NCBI RefSeq assembly: GCF_022369515.1
Contig: NZ_CP059724.1
Location: 6,200,001 to 6,264,000 of the forward strand
From: Paenibacillus sp. 19GGS1-52
GTDB lineage: Bacteria > Bacillota > Bacilli > Paenibacillales > Paenibacillaceae
Direction: 5' to 3'
Length of the DNA stretch: 64,000 nt
Numbering within the stretch: the first letter of the stretch is position 1; the number at the start of each line of letters is the position of its first letter. A program made the position numbers and the translations under genes. This document shows positions 62,580 through 64,000 of this stretch, one piece after another. Under the pieces are notes generated by a model. It did no database searches, was not told the DNA's origin, and worked only from the letters and a program-made list of their open reading frames with translations.

Positions 62580-64000
62580 TTAAACTTTAAATCGTTCCAC
62601 CAAAAGATTTAGTTCACCCGACATTTTCTCCAACAATTCCACAAATGTCGAAATGCCTTTCATATCTTGAACCTGATCCTCAGCCGCCATAGATACAACC
62701 TGCACTCGTTCTGTAGTCTGTATAGAAATGAGTGCCGACTCCGCTACCGAAGCCTCAACCTGCTCCGAACCTGCTGCCACTTCCTGCGATACGGCTGAAA
62801 CCTCCTGCGCCTGTTCGCTCACTTTTTTCACTTCATTTATTATCCGCAGGAAAGATTCTCTTGTGTCACGGACAATCGATACGCCATGTTCAATTTCCTT
62901 ACGTTCCTGCTCCATCGCTTGAATAACCGAGCCCATTTCTTGTTCTATCTCATCTGATACTGTAGAAATAGTATTTACCGAAACTTGAGACTCCACAGAC
63001 AATTTGCGGATTTGATCCGCTACTACTGAGAACCCTCTTCCATATTCACCAGCCCGAGCGGCTTCAATGGCTGCATTTAGGGCAAGTAAATTCGTCTGTT
63101 CGGCAATATTCCGGATAACACTAACCATCTCTCGCACTTCATCCGTACTAACGGATAATGCCTGCAGTTTTCCAGAGGTCTGATTGGAGTATGAGGTGAT
63201 CTCTTGCATCTGTTGGATAATATGCGTTATATAGGCTTCACCTTCTTCGGCAGCGACCGCAGTGATCTGAGTAGAATCGGCCACTATTGCTGTTGAATAG
63301 GCTATTTTCTGAATTCCATCACTTACCTCCTGCATGGAACGTTCCACTTCATTTCCTCTAGCTACCTGCACTTCAGCTTGGGAGGCTGTTTCCTTCATTT
63401 GTTCTGAAATCTGGATGCTGGCCGCGCTCACCGACTCCGTGGATAAACCGATTTGCTTGGAGGCTGTATAAATATCTTTCGAAGTATGACGGATCACCCC
63501 GATCATGATATTTAATTCGCTAACCATTTGGCCAAAAGAGACGGATAATCGTCCAACCTCATCCTTTTGCTTCACTTCCAATTGCACGGTGAGATCACCG
63601 TCCCTTACTTTTTGCATATTTTCGGTTAATTCTTTAATAGGCTGAGTGATATATCGTGAGAATAAATACGTTAGGGCAGAGGTACCTAGGATGAACAGTA
63701 CAATAATCCAGACAGTCCGACTCCGATTGTGCTGCATGAGTTCATAAATACTGGACGCATCAAAGTCTGCACCAAGAATGCCAATCATATTTCCAGCTGA
63801 ATCTTTAATAGGTAAATAAGCGGAGAGGAGTTCACCATACGTCGCATCTTGGTAAAGATCGCCGATCTGTGTTTGTTGGTTATCAAAGGCTTTGACCAAC
63901 AGCTCTGAAGGCTCAGGTTCGTTTTGTCCCAATGGGGAAAAATCAGCAGCGGCAGAATCCAGCGGCATTCCATCTACTATGTATGTATATTGAGTTTTTC
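62580..64000 (-). CDS. Methyl-accepting chemotaxis protein (partial)
   Basis: The frame is open to the window edge, so the N-terminus is missing; 473 residues are visible. A Cache-type sensory remnant ([28 protein letters not shown] split by loops) is followed by one membrane segment ([18 protein letters not shown]), HAMP ([20 protein letters not shown]), and the long signalling coiled coil with hairpin tip [21 protein letters not shown]. Transmembrane chemoreceptor that signals to CheA. May sense products of the neighbouring surface enzymes, but nothing shows this. Confidence 0.92.
   Translation of the reverse strand, partial: KTQYTYIVDGMPLDSAAADFSPLGQNEPEPSELLVKAFDNQQTQIGDLYQDATYGELLSAYLPIKDSAGNMIGILGADFDASSIYELMQHNRSRTVWIIVLFILGTSALTYLFSRYITQPIKELTENMQKVRDGDLTVQLEVKQKDEVGRLSVSFGQMVSELNIMIGVIRHTSKDIYTASKQIGLSTESVSAASIQISEQMKETASQAEVQVARGNEVERSMQEVSDGIQKIAYSTAIVADSTQITAVAAEEGEAYITHIIQQMQEITSYSNQTSGKLQALSVSTDEVREMVSVIRNIAEQTNLLALNAAIEAARAGEYGRGFSVVADQIRKLSVESQVSVNTISTVSDEIEQEMGSVIQAMEQERKEIEHGVSIVRDTRESFLRIINEVKKVSEQAQEVSAVSQEVAAGSEQVEASVAESALISIQTTERVQVVSMAAEDQVQDMKGISTFVELLEKMSGELNLLVERFKV

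Noticed and set aside
1-64000. Insertion sequences, prophage, CRISPR, tRNA or rRNA genes
   Set aside because: No transposase or phage words, no regular spacer-repeat arrays and no recognisable RNA genes were seen on either strand.

Overview
The window looks like a chromosomal segment of a Paenibacillus or close relative. Four things point there: a GerA/GerC/GerB spore-germination operon, three secreted proteins with C-terminal triple S-layer-homology (SLH) domains, a paeninodin-type lasso peptide cluster, and strong AGGAGG-like ribosome sites with frequent TTG/GTG starts. I saw no rRNA, tRNA, CRISPR array, insertion sequence or phage gene.

Layout. 1-2.0 kb: a TetR-controlled ABC-2 transporter (permease cut by the window edge). 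2.3-5.1 kb: an SLH-anchored metallophosphatase. 5.5-6.7 kb: a YibE/F membrane protein. 6.7-7.7 kb: a decayed diguanylate-cyclase-type sensor gene. 7.9-15.2 kb: a lasso peptide locus. On the minus strand it runs cyclase, precursor (41 aa, at 13093-13218), HPr-kinase-like enzyme, RRE protein, leader peptidase, ABC exporter; a plus-strand nucleotidyltransferase stands alone at the left end. 15.5-17.9 kb: a GMC oxidoreductase with its small partner. 18.1-21.9 kb: the germination operon.

21.9-62.1 kb looks like one large carbohydrate-use region. A minus-strand catabolic operon (GH20, RidA, SDR, fold-III PLP enzyme, SMP-30, organophosphate-type MFS carrier, PhnP-like hydrolase) faces a GntR/solute-binding hybrid regulator. 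Next come a plus-strand deacetylase-like gene, two sugar ABC permeases and a binding lipoprotein, then a beta-propeller protein and a DegT aminotransferase. A minus-strand sugar-modification pair (epimerase and DapA-like aldolase) follows, with a frameshifted GGDEF-like regulator. The region ends with a 2646-aa S-layer beta-helix protein and a three-gene operon for a secreted phosphatase, an SLH adaptor and a GH92 alpha-mannosidase with three C-terminal carbohydrate-binding-like repeats. The MCP at the right edge (62.6-64 kb) is cut by the window.

Working together. A 17-bp element, CCAAACCTRTACCAAAT, or a close variant, recurs at four promoters: GH20, the deacetylase/ABC operon, the S-layer beta-helix gene, and an orphan promoter. 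I infer that the hybrid GntR/SBP protein next to one copy controls a dispersed regulon for capture, import and breakdown of a glycan. GH92 plus secreted phosphatases plus an organophosphate-type carrier suggest a phosphorylated, mannose-containing glycan, but this is inference. In the lasso locus, similar GTTCTT-N4-AAGAAC dyads sit at both the lasso operon promoter and the nucleotidyltransferase promoter, which suggests joint control.
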